This document shows positions 7,716 through 15,188 of a DNA stretch of 64,000 nucleotides, one piece after another (position 1 is the stretch's first letter; each line of letters begins with the position of its first letter). Both the position numbers and the translations under genes were made by a program. The notes beneath the pieces were generated by a model that saw nothing but the letters and a program-made list of their open reading frames with translations, ran no database searches and had not been told where the DNA came from. This DNA comes from Actinoplanes couchii (GTDB lineage Bacteria > Actinomycetota > Actinomycetes > Mycobacteriales > Micromonosporaceae), in contig NZ_BOMG01000082.1 of NCBI RefSeq assembly GCF_016862075.1, positions 1 through 64,000 on the forward strand, in the 5' to 3' direction.

Positions 7716-8380
7716 TGGACCCCGTCATCACACTGGACGACGTGGGCCTGACCTATCCCGGCCCGCCACCGGTTCGCGCTCTATACGGCGTCGAACTCGA
7801 GGTGCAGCGGGGCGAGTACGTCGGTGTGGTCGGTCCGTCCGGATCCGGCAAGTCCACCTTCCTCAACGTCGTCGGCCTCCTCGACCGCCCGACCCACGGC
7901 ACCTATCTTCTCGATGGCGTCGACGTCTCCACGATCAGCGAGCGTGACCGGACAGCACTTCGTGGCCAGCGCATCGGATTCGTCTTTCAAGCCTTTCACC
8001 TCATGCCGTACCGCAACGCCGTGGAGAACGTCGCGTTGGCCACCCTCTATGCGGGCGTCCGCAGAAAGGCTCGGCTGGCAGCGGCGCGGGATGCCCTCGA
8101 CCGTGTCGGGTTGGCGCATCGGGCTCACGCGCTGACGAACATGCTCTCCGGCGGAGAACGGCAACGGGTGGCCATCGCACGAGCGATCCTTCACCGGCCG
8201 AGCCTGCTGCTGTGCGACGAACCCACCGGAAACCTGGACAGCGACAACGCCGCGGCGGTGCTGACCCTCTTGGATCAACTCCACCGTGACGGAATGACGA
8301 TCATGGTCATCACCCATGACTCCACGGTGGCGGCCCGCGCCGAGCGACTGGTGACGATCCGGGACGGTGCGCTGTGCTGA
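7715..8380 (+). CDS. ABC transporter ATPase, MacB/LolD type
   Basis: A 221-residue ATPase with all motifs: Walker A GPSGSGKST near residue 43, Q-loop FVFQAFHLMPYRN, signature LSGGERQRVAIARAI, Walker B LLLCDEPTGNLD and H-loop VITHDS. The short DEPTGNLD class is the MacB/LolD/FtsE group, which powers mechanotransmission rather than transmembrane pumping. The ATG overlaps the adaptor stop by one base (TGATG), and the 3' end overlaps the permease start. Substrate is unknown; relatives act on lipoproteins, peptides or antibiotics. Confidence 0.95.
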   Translation: MDPVITLDDVGLTYPGPPPVRALYGVELEVQRGEYVGVVGPSGSGKSTFLNVVGLLDRPTHGTYLLDGVDVSTISERDRTALRGQRIGFVFQAFHLMPYRNAVENVALATLYAGVRRKARLAAARDALDRVGLAHRAHALTNMLSGGERQRVAIARAILHRPSLLLCDEPTGNLDSDNAAAVLTLLDQLHRDGMTIMVITHDSTVAARAERLVTIRDGALC

Positions 8381-9585
8381 TCCAGCCGTCGCGATTTCGG
8401 CTGCGTGATGTCGTCGAGGAATCCATCGCCGGTCTGCTGCAACGACCAATGCGATCCGCTCTGACGATGCTCGGCACCATGCTCGGTGTCGGATCCTTCG
8501 TGGCGGTTCTCGGCCTTACCGCCTCCGCGGGCGGCCAGATCGACAAGAGGTTCACCGAGATCGCTGCGACCGAGGTGACGGTCGCGGACATCGGCGTCGT
8601 GGGTGCCGCCGACAAGGCGATGTCGTTCCCCGGCGACGCGTCGGACCGGGTCGAGGCGATCAACGGTGTGGTCCACGCCGGCCGGTGGTGGCAGGTCCCG
8701 TTGGAGGATCCGACCGTGAGCAGCGCGCTCGGCCTGGACTCCGACAGCGGTGATATCCAGATTCTTGCGATGGATCCGTCGACGATCGATGCGACGCGTC
8801 CTGTTCTGGGCCTGGGCCGGACATTCGACGCGTTTCATGTCGGTCGGCACGAGAAAGTCGCGCTACTGGGCTCGGTAGCCGCCGCGAATCTCGGGATCAC
8901 ACGGCTTGACGGGAACCCTGCTGTCTTCATCGACGGAACACCCTTCACCGTGCTGGGAATCGTCGACAGCAACGCCAGGATGCCCGAACTGCTGTTCGGA
9001 GTCGTGATCCCGGCGGAGACCGCCCTGGACCTCTACGGGCCGCCGACCGAACAACGGGCCGGAATGTTGATCGAGACTCGCGTCGGAGCCGCCTCTGTCG
9101 TCGCGGATCAGGTCCCGCTTGCCCTGCGCCCGAACGCTCCGGACCTCTTCCAGGTAACGGCCGCGCCCGAGCCGAAGGCACTCCAAACCAAAGTCGGTGG
9201 CGATCTCGACGTCCTGTTTCTCGCGCTTGCCTCCATCTCGCTCGTGATCGGCGCGATCGGGATCGCCAACACGACTCTCGTAGCGGTACTCGAGCGGACT
9301 CATGAGATAGGACTACGCCGTTCGCTCGGCGCACAGCCGCGGCACATCGCCGTGCAGTTCCTGTCCGAGTCGACAGTCCTGGGGCTGCTCGGTGGCATGA
9401 TCGGGGCCGCCGTCGGCATCGTCGTCGTTGTCATCGCCGCCGTCGTGCAGGGATGGACACCGCTCCTGCAGACCTGGGCTGTTGCGCCGGCCCCTGCCGT
9501 GGGCGCTCTGATCGGGCTCCTCGCGGGCGCCTATCCGGCCCTGCGGGCAGCCCGGATCGAACCCGTCGAGGCCTTGCGCCGATGA
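8374..9585 (+). CDS. MacB/FtsX-family ABC permease
   Basis: A 403-residue permease with the MacB/FtsX topology. One N-terminal helix (SALTMLGTMLGVGSFVAVLGL) precedes a long extracytoplasmic domain (about residues 45-265) and three C-terminal helices, with the conserved EIGLRRSLGAQPRHIAVQFL loop near 310-330 and the PALRAARIEPVEALRR terminus typical of the family. It starts at a GTG inside the ATPase gene, so production is coupled. It is the last gene of the five-gene operon. The lack of an outer-membrane partner is expected in a Gram-positive. Confidence 0.93.
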   Translation: MLIQPSRFRLRDVVEESIAGLLQRPMRSALTMLGTMLGVGSFVAVLGLTASAGGQIDKRFTEIAATEVTVADIGVVGAADKAMSFPGDASDRVEAINGVVHAGRWWQVPLEDPTVSSALGLDSDSGDIQILAMDPSTIDATRPVLGLGRTFDAFHVGRHEKVALLGSVAAANLGITRLDGNPAVFIDGTPFTVLGIVDSNARMPELLFGVVIPAETALDLYGPPTEQRAGMLIETRVGAASVVADQVPLALRPNAPDLFQVTAAPEPKALQTKVGGDLDVLFLALASISLVIGAIGIANTTLVAVLERTHEIGLRRSLGAQPRHIAVQFLSESTVLGLLGGMIGAAVGIVVVVIAAVVQGWTPLLQTWAVAPAPAVGALIGLLAGAYPALRAARIEPVEALRR

Positions 9586-9863
9586 TCTGGAGTTGGCAGC
9601 CGTGATCATCGCCTTGGCGTCGGTCGCGCTCACCGTTGACGTCGCGTCAACGTTTCCCCTGGTCGGCGAGGCTCGGCCTGCGGATCGACGGGTCCGTTGC
9701 AGGTGTTGCCAGGTCGGTCGGGGTGAACCCGGAATGCAGGTGCTCTGGCCCAGCGGGACCTACCGCGGAGCCGGGCGGAAGGTTTCGGGGGATCTGGCCG
9801 CGTTGGGGGTCGGTTGCTGGCATCGTGAGAGGTAGGGATCAAGGACGTTCGGGGGAGTCGTTC

Positions 9864-11306
9864 GTGACGGACCGGGTGCTCACCGGCATCGAGGGATTGG
9901 ACGAGATCCTTCACGGCGGCCTGCTTCGGCGGCGGGCATACCTCGTGCGAGGTGGGCCGGGCAGCGGCAAGACAACCGTGGGGCTGCACTTCCTCACCCA
10001 GGGTGTCACGGCCGGCGAGCCGACGCTCTTCATCAACCAGGGTGAACCCGAGGACGAGGTACGGGCCAACGCCGCGTCGATCGGCCTGGACGTGAGCGGC
10101 GTGAAGTTCCTCGATCTGGCGCCGTCGGGGACGGTGTTCGCCGAAGGCGAGTCCTACGACATCTTCCACCCGGCCGAGGTGGAGTTGGAGCCGACCACCC
10201 AGTCGATCGCCGAGGCGGTCCGGGAGGTCCGGCCCACCCGGGTGCTCCTGGATGTGATGACCCAGCTGCGGTACCTGTCGCTGGACCAGACCCACTTCCG
10301 CCGGCAGGCGCTGTCGCTGCTGCGTTTCCTGGTCACCTCCGGCGCCACCGTGGTGTGCGTGTCGGAGAGCCAGAACACCGACGGCGACGCTGACCTGCAG
10401 TTCATGGCGGACGGCGTGATCCACATGGACAACCGCGGCGGCCTGCGTACGATCGCGGTCTCGAAGTTCCGTGGCTCGGAGTTCGTCGGCGGCGGCCACA
10501 GCCTCAGCATCGACGCCGACGGCATGCACGTCTATCCCCGTCTGACCCCGCAGGACCACGGCAAGCCGTTCGTCGCCGAGACCATCTCCTCCGGTGTGCC
10601 CGAGATCGACGAGCTGATGGCCGGTGGCATCGAACGCGGTACCGCCACCATCCTCACCGGCCCCAGCGGGGTGGGGAAGACGACGCTGGGCCTGCAGTTC
10701 ATGAAAGAGGCCGCGGGGCGTGGCGAACGCTCGGTCATCTACAGCTTCGAGGAGGGCGCCGACGCGCTCGCGCACCGCTCGCAGCTGGTCAACATCCCGA
10801 TCGGCAAGATGATCGAGGCCGGTACGTTGTCCCTGGTGCAGGTCGAGCCGTTGCGCTTCACCGCCGACCAGTTCGGGCACATGGTGCGGGACGAGGTGGA
10901 ACGCGCCGACGCCCGGATCGTCATGATCGACAGCATCTCGGGGTTCGGGATGTGCATGCGCGAGGACGACCCTCAGGTCTATCTGCACGCGCTGGCGAAG
11001 TACCTGCGCAACATGGGCGTCACCACGATCCTGATCAACGAGACCACCAACATCACCGGAGACTTCCGGGCCACCGACAACGAGATCAGCTACCTTGCCG
11101 ACAACATCGTGTACCTGCGGTACATCGAGATCCACGGCGAGCTGCGCAAGGTCATGGGTGTGCTGAAGAAGCGGATGAGCGACTTCGAGAAGACCATGCG
11201 CGAGTTCGAGATCACCAGGTACGGCGTCAAGGTGGGCGGCGCCCTGACGAACATGCGCGGCATCCTGCAGGGCACCCCGACCCTGCTGGAGCCGTCACCG
11301 CGATGA
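9864..11306 (+). CDS. KaiC-like tandem RecA-type ATPase
   Basis: A 480-residue protein with two KaiC/RadA-like ATPase domains. Domain 1 has GLDEILHGG and Walker A GGPGSGKTT. Domain 2 has PEIDELMAGG, Walker A GPSGVGKTT, a FEEG catalytic Glu pair and a VMIDSISG Walker B. In cyanobacterial KaiC the CII phosphosites are Thr426, Ser431 and Thr432. The aligned segment here reads ATDNEISYLADN, keeping the Thr (404) and Ser (409) but with Tyr at 410. The GTG at 9864 gives a start immediately before the first domain; the upstream frame is unlikely to be translated. A histidine kinase gene follows 40 bp later, a frequent partner of non-clock KaiC homologues. Confidence 0.9.
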   Translation: MTDRVLTGIEGLDEILHGGLLRRRAYLVRGGPGSGKTTVGLHFLTQGVTAGEPTLFINQGEPEDEVRANAASIGLDVSGVKFLDLAPSGTVFAEGESYDIFHPAEVELEPTTQSIAEAVREVRPTRVLLDVMTQLRYLSLDQTHFRRQALSLLRFLVTSGATVVCVSESQNTDGDADLQFMADGVIHMDNRGGLRTIAVSKFRGSEFVGGGHSLSIDADGMHVYPRLTPQDHGKPFVAETISSGVPEIDELMAGGIERGTATILTGPSGVGKTTLGLQFMKEAAGRGERSVIYSFEEGADALAHRSQLVNIPIGKMIEAGTLSLVQVEPLRFTADQFGHMVRDEVERADARIVMIDSISGFGMCMREDDPQVYLHALAKYLRNMGVTTILINETTNITGDFRATDNEISYLADNIVYLRYIEIHGELRKVMGVLKKRMSDFEKTMREFEITRYGVKVGGALTNMRGILQGTPTLLEPSPR

Positions 11307-11346
11307 CATCGGCGCCGGCGCACCGCCGCGAGCACGAGGAGCGCCG

Positions 11347-12402
11347 GTGAGCCGCATCGGTCTGCTGCTACCCGCCGGACGTAATCGCCAGATCATCGAG
11401 GACGCCCTAACCCACAACAACTTCGACATCGAGGTCGTGCCGGCCACCGAGATCAGCACCGCCTCGGTCGACGTCCTGCTGGCCGAACCTCGATCGCTGC
11501 TCGAAGCGCTCACCGCGGCGGCCCGGGCCGGATTCGAGGCCGGGTACGCCGACGCCGCGCGGGCTCAGCGGCCACCCATCATGCTGCTCACCCGGGCCGG
11601 TGACCGCCCGGCGCTCCCGCCCACGGTGGTCGACGCGGTGGACGAGATCGTCACGGTGCCGGCACCCCAGCGGGAGCTGCTCGACGGCATCACCCGCCTG
11701 GCGAGCCGGCGTCAGCAGGTCCATGAGGAACGCCGTCTCATGCGGGAGCACGTCGCCTACATCAGCCACGAACTGCGAACCCCGCTTCAATCCGTGCTGG
11801 CGTACGCCGAGATGCTGCACGACGAGAGCCTCGATCCCGACCAGGACGAGCTGCTGGGCAGCCTCATCCGGGGTGGTCAGCGCATGCTCGACCTGGTCAA
11901 CAAACTGCTCGACGACGGCCGTGCCGAAGCCGGCCACCGGCCCGACTGCACCGCCGTGGTCGACCTCGCCGAGACCGTTCAGGCGGCTCTGGTGGTGGTC
12001 CGCCCGCTCGCCGACCAGCGCCGCCTGACCGTCACCGCACGGGTGGCCGCCGATCCGCCGCCATCGGTACGCGCCGACCCGGCCCACCTGCACCAGATCC
12101 TGATCAACCTGTTGTCCAACGCCGTCAAGTACAACCGCGAGAACGGCGCGATAACCGTCGACCTGCGCAGCGAGCCGGACCACGTCGAGCTGGACGTCAC
12201 CGACACCGGAGCGGGCATCTCCGCCGACGAGCTCGAGCAGATCTTCGAGCCGTACCGGCGGCTGCCCGGATCCACGGCCTCCGGCACCGGCCTGGGCCTG
12301 CCCTATGCGCGCCTGCTCGCCCAGCGCATGCAGGGCACGATCACCGTCTCGTCCCGTCCCGGAACCGGCAGCACCTTCACCCTCACGCTGCCCCGCGCCT
12401 GA
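11347..12402 (+). CDS. soluble histidine kinase with pseudo-receiver domain
   Basis: A 351-residue kinase without membrane segments. Residues 1 to about 120 look like a receiver-fold domain lacking the acidic pocket and phospho-acceptor Asp (LLLPAGRN, VLLAEP, EIVTVPAPQRELLDGI), that is, a pseudo-receiver. A HisKA domain follows with the H-box ISHELRTP (His141). The HATPase has the N-box NLLSNAVKYN, G1 DTGAGI, F-box EQIFEPYRRL and G2 GTGLGLPYA. The GTG start has a GAGCGCCG element upstream. It is paired with the KaiC-like ATPase, so the pseudo-receiver may sense that partner. No response regulator lies next to it. Confidence 0.9.
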   Translation: MSRIGLLLPAGRNRQIIEDALTHNNFDIEVVPATEISTASVDVLLAEPRSLLEALTAAARAGFEAGYADAARAQRPPIMLLTRAGDRPALPPTVVDAVDEIVTVPAPQRELLDGITRLASRRQQVHEERRLMREHVAYISHELRTPLQSVLAYAEMLHDESLDPDQDELLGSLIRGGQRMLDLVNKLLDDGRAEAGHRPDCTAVVDLAETVQAALVVVRPLADQRRLTVTARVAADPPPSVRADPAHLHQILINLLSNAVKYNRENGAITVDLRSEPDHVELDVTDTGAGISADELEQIFEPYRRLPGSTASGTGLGLPYARLLAQRMQGTITVSSRPGTGSTFTLTLPRA

Positions 12403-12444
12403 GGCTGTTGACTTTCCAGCCGCTGCAAGGTTCAGGATTCCCCC

Positions 12445-13350
12445 ATGGATCCGAACGCCGGGTTGTTGACCATCGGGCAGCTCGCCCGTCGTACCGGGGT
12501 CAGTGCCCGGACTCTGCGGTTCTGGTCGAACGAGGAGGCGCTGGTGCCTGTCGCTCGTTCAGCGAGTGGCTACCGGCTCTACGACGCGGACTGTGTGGCC
12601 CGGGTCGAGCTGGTGCGGAGTCTGCGGGAGCTGGGGCTCGGGCTGGACGAGGTGCGGCGCGTGCTGAGAGGCCGGGCGACCGTCGCCGAGATCGCCGAAG
12701 CGCACGTGGCGGCTCTGGAGGCGCAGATCCGGACCCTCAAGGTCAGCCGGGCGGTCTGGTCCACCGTGTCGAAACGTCAATCCACCGCCGAGGAGGCGAC
12801 GCTGATGAACCGGCTGGCCCGGCTTTCGGTCACCGAACGCATGCAGATCATCGACGACTTCAAGAGGGAGGTGTACGGCGGTCTCGAACTCGAACCGGGG
12901 CTGCACGACCGGATCCGCGACATGCGCATCGACCTGCCCGACGATCCGACCCCGGAGCAGGTGGACGCCTGGATCGAGTTGGCGGGGCTGCTGCAGGATC
13001 CGGAGTTCCGCGCCCGGATGCGGGCCTTCCTGGAACTGAACATGCCCACACCGGGGCAGAGTGTCCCGCCCGGAGCCCGGATCTGGTGGGCCCGGCAGGT
13101 GGTGGAGTCCGTCGCGCGGGTCCGGGCCGCCGGTGTCGGCCCCGAGGAGCCCGCCGCGGCCGAACTGGTCACCACCCTGTTCGGCGAGGCCGATCTCGGC
13201 ACCGTCTCGGACTCGCTGGAAGCGGGCCTCGAAGCGGGTGCGGAGCGTTATCGCGGACTGGTCTCGCGGGTTCGTGGCGGGCCCTCCGCGCCCGATGCCA
13301 CCGCGGATCTGCGCTGGCTGGCGACGGCTCTGCGCCACGCCGCCGGGTAA
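12445..13350 (+). CDS. MerR family transcriptional regulator
   Basis: A 301-residue regulator. The N-terminal 75 residues form a MerR HTH (LTIGQLARRTGVSARTLRFW, then SGYRLYDADCVARVELVRSLRELGLGLDEVRRVL), followed by a short dimerisation helix. A C-terminal region of about 190 mostly helical residues has the RLSVTERMQIIDDF motif seen in many actinobacterial MerR regulators with an uncharacterised effector domain. No Cys cluster suggests metal sensing. It stands alone after the KaiC/kinase pair and before the candidate RNA gene. The target is unknown. Confidence 0.9.
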   Translation: MDPNAGLLTIGQLARRTGVSARTLRFWSNEEALVPVARSASGYRLYDADCVARVELVRSLRELGLGLDEVRRVLRGRATVAEIAEAHVAALEAQIRTLKVSRAVWSTVSKRQSTAEEATLMNRLARLSVTERMQIIDDFKREVYGGLELEPGLHDRIRDMRIDLPDDPTPEQVDAWIELAGLLQDPEFRARMRAFLELNMPTPGQSVPPGARIWWARQVVESVARVRAAGVGPEEPAAAELVTTLFGEADLGTVSDSLEAGLEAGAERYRGLVSRVRGGPSAPDATADLRWLATALRHAAG

Positions 13351-13389
13351 TCCTCAGGGTGACACCGAGAAAATCTGGTCTCTGGAGAC

Positions 13390-13418
13390 TAGACATCCTC
13401 ACCGAGGCTGGTTAGATT
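13390..13418 (+). promoter_or_regulatory. sigma-70-type promoter of candidate ncRNA
   Basis: A -35 element TAGACA (13390-13395, one mismatch to TTGACA), a 17-bp spacer and a -10 element TAGATT (13413-13418). Transcription would begin near 13425, directly before the structured region. It is one of the best consensus promoters visible in the window. Confidence 0.55.
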
Positions 13419-13424
13419 AGGTCT

Positions 13425-13890
13425 TGTTGACGACAGAGATCTGTAGAAGACGCAGACGTGGCGGACCGAGCGTCAAGCAGGGCCCGGAAGTTCGTGGCTC
13501 GCTCGGCAACCGCTAAGAAGTGGAAGTAAGAGCAGGTGGGGCCGGTGCAGGTTCAGGGCTCCGCCTGACGCAAGAAGATCCACCGCACGTGTGCGGGGCC
13601 ATGAAGTCGCGTGGGGCTCCGACACCGGTGGACAGCACCACCGAGAAATGTAAGAAGAGGAAAGGGAGGGTTTGACGCCGTTGGATCGCCCGCCGTCAGG
13701 ACGTCAGACCAGTCCTGTGGTGGACACCGTAGTCTCATCGAAAGTGAGGTGGTCTCCGGTCACGCTTACGCGATCCTCGCGCCTGCTGATAGTGGCACGG
13801 TGCGGAAAAGAGAACCCGACGAACCTGTCGGTAGATGGTGTTCTGAACCCGTAACCCTGGGCCCCGGCGTCTTCTGCGCCGGGGCCCTCG
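13425..13890 (+). ncRNA. candidate structured non-coding RNA
   Basis: About 465 bp between a near-consensus promoter and a strong hairpin terminator, with no convincing frame. Several inverted repeats could fold. GCGG plus CCGAGCG at 13461-13472 pairs with CGCTCGG plus CCGC at 13500-13513. CCGCAC at 13583-13588 pairs with GTGCGG at 13591-13596. A CGGTG/CACCG hairpin lies near 13625-13643. Purine-rich single-stranded-looking boxes recur (TAAGAAG, CAAGAAG, GTAAGAAG). It does not match the RNase P, tmRNA or SRP signatures I know. It could be an independent regulatory RNA such as an Ms1/6S-like RNA, or a long leader of the downstream MerR-like gene. The hairpin end favours a separate transcript. 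Confidence 0.5.
13859..13887 (+). terminator. strong hairpin terminator of candidate ncRNA
   Basis: A perfect 11-bp stem, GGGCCCCGGCG against CGCCGGGGCCC, with a 7-nt loop TCTTCTG, ending 20 bp before the next start codon. There is no T run, which is common for actinobacterial hairpin terminators. Confidence 0.7.
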
Positions 13891-13907
13891 TTCGTGACGA
13901 GGAATGT

Positions 13908-14228
13908 ATGGCCCCACCCAACGACATGTTCAACGACGACGACTACCCCGCCTACACCATGGGCCGCGCTGCCGAGATGGTGGGCGCTTCGCAGGACTTC
14001 CTGCGCCGCCTCGACGAGGCGAAACTGTTCACCCCGTTCCGTTCCTCGGGCGGGCACCGTCGCTACTCCCGCTACCAGTTGCGCCTCGCGGCCCGGGCCC
14101 GGGAGATGGTCGACCAGGGCACCGCCCTCGAAGCCGCCTGCCGGATCATCATCCTCGAGGACCAGCTCGAGGAGGCGCTCCGGCAGAACCGTGAGTACGA
14201 GAGCCGGCACCGGAGCGAAACCGAGTGA
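13908..14228 (+). CDS. small MerR-like DNA-binding protein
   Basis: A 106-residue protein made almost entirely of a MerR-type winged HTH (YTMGRAAEMVGASQDFLRRL, then SGGHRRYSRYQLRLAARAREMVDQG), ending in a short charged helix (LEDQLEEALRQNREY). It has no effector domain. Such compact MerR-like proteins often sit beside cold-shock genes in actinobacteria, as here. The ATG at 13908 has a GAGGAA binding site 6 nt upstream; a longer frame from 13611 would translate the candidate RNA and is rejected. A terminator separates it from the cold-shock gene. Confidence 0.9.
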   Translation: MAPPNDMFNDDDYPAYTMGRAAEMVGASQDFLRRLDEAKLFTPFRSSGGHRRYSRYQLRLAARAREMVDQGTALEAACRIIILEDQLEEALRQNREYESRHRSETE

Positions 14229-14307
14229 AAACCGCGCGGTACGCGCCGGAATCGATTTCTGTGATACGGTGACCGGGTTGCAGTTTTGATTTCCGTAGAC
14301 GTTTTCG

Positions 14308-14346
14308 GCGCCTGATGGATTTTACGATCCGTCCGGCGCTTTTTCG
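14308..14346 (+). terminator. Rho-independent terminator after small MerR gene
   Basis: The arm GGCGCC..GATGGAT pairs with ATCCGTC..GGCGC around TTTACG and is followed by a run of five T. It is a classical intrinsic terminator and isolates the cold-shock gene as its own transcript or as read-through only. Confidence 0.8.
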
Positions 14347-14436
14347 TTTTTTGCGTGTCGTTCCCGACGCGGGTGATCAACGCGGCGGCGTGTGGGGCCG
14401 CACCGAGCGGTCCCATCAGCCTGCGAAGGAGCAGAC

Positions 14437-14640
14437 ATGGTTACCGGCACTGTGAAGTGGTTCAACGGCGAAAAGGGTTTCGGCTTCCTGACCCAGGACG
14501 ACGGCGGTCCCGACGTCTTCGCCCACTTCTCCGCGATTTCGGCGAGCGGTTTCCGCAGCCTCGAGGAGAACCAGCGGGTGGAATTCGAAATCACCCAGGG
14601 CCAGAAGGGCCTGCAGGCCGAGAACATTCGCGTGATCTGA
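14437..14640 (+). CDS. cold-shock protein, CspA family
   Basis: A 67-residue single cold-shock domain. It carries RNP1 KGFGFL and RNP2 DVFAHFS, the WFNGEKGFG start and an [16 protein letters not shown] end, all standard for CspA-type nucleic-acid chaperones that bind single-stranded RNA or DNA. A strong GAAGGAG binding site lies 6 nt before the ATG at 14437, which decides the start against a longer upstream frame. Terminators lie on both sides, so it is probably monocistronic. Confidence 0.97.
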   Translation: MVTGTVKWFNGEKGFGFLTQDDGGPDVFAHFSAISASGFRSLEENQRVEFEITQGQKGLQAENIRVI

Positions 14641-14651
14641 TTCTCGATCTT

Positions 14652-14689
14652 CGAACGGCGGTCCGACTGGTTCAGCGGGCCGCCGTTCG
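14652..14689 (+). terminator. hairpin terminator after cold-shock gene
   Basis: The perfect arms CGAACGGCGG and CCGCCGTTCG close an 18-nt loop, 11 bp after the cold-shock stop codon. Confidence 0.75.
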
Positions 14690-14696
14690 GCATTTC

Positions 14697-15128
14697 CCCA
14701 GCCGGGCCAGGTCCGCCGGAAACCACCGCGCCCCGACTGCAGTCCGTGACGTCGTCGACGACTGGCTCTCCGGCCTGCACGCCGGTGGGGACGACCGGAT
14801 CGCTTTCACGCACGCCGCCGTCGAGTTGGTCACCAACGCCTTCGAGCACGCCCGCCCGGATTCCGCCGGCACCACCGAGGAGATGCGCTCCGAACTGGAC
14901 AGATATACCCTGGGACGCACCCATCCGCTGATCGTGGATCTGATCGCGGTCACCCATCTGGCCAGCGCCGCCGTCACCGCGTTGTACCGCACCCCGGCCG
15001 GCACCGCACTGACCCTGTACGCGCCGGCGGGCAGCATCGCCCATCACGTCCTGAGCCTGGTAGGCCTGCCGCACGTCACCGACGACCCGCACCACGGGAG
15101 CAACACCGGTACCGCATCAGGCGTATGA
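14697..15128 (+). pseudogene. HATPase/STAS chimeric remnant
   Basis: A frame of about 144 codons without a start codon at its natural beginning. It opens with part of a RsbW-like HATPase domain including the N-box ELVTNAFEHA. It then jumps, after a short linker, into the middle of a STAS-like domain (LIVDLIAVTHLASAAVTALY, then LTLYAPAGSIAHHVLSLVGLP). The G1 and G2 boxes of the ATPase and the first STAS strands are missing. The best explanation is an internal in-frame deletion plus loss of the 5' end of a partner-switching protein. It lies directly upstream of an intact GAF-STAS gene, so it may once have been its operon partner. Confidence 0.5.
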
Positions 15129-15188
15129 ACGACGGCTACCCGCGTAACGTCGGTAGCTGACTCGACGGTCGAATCCAGGCGGTGGCTC

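Noticed and set aside
9630-11135. 501-codon minus-strand frame opposite the KaiC-like gene
   Set aside because: An antisense shadow of a strongly conserved gene with His/Gly/Arg-rich, featureless sequence.
13425-13890. RNase P, tmRNA or SRP RNA
   Set aside because: The conserved blocks I know for these RNAs are absent, so only a generic structured RNA is claimed.
13611-13907. Upstream extension of the small MerR-like gene
   Set aside because: It would translate the structured region and its terminator; the ATG at 13908 has an ideal binding site.
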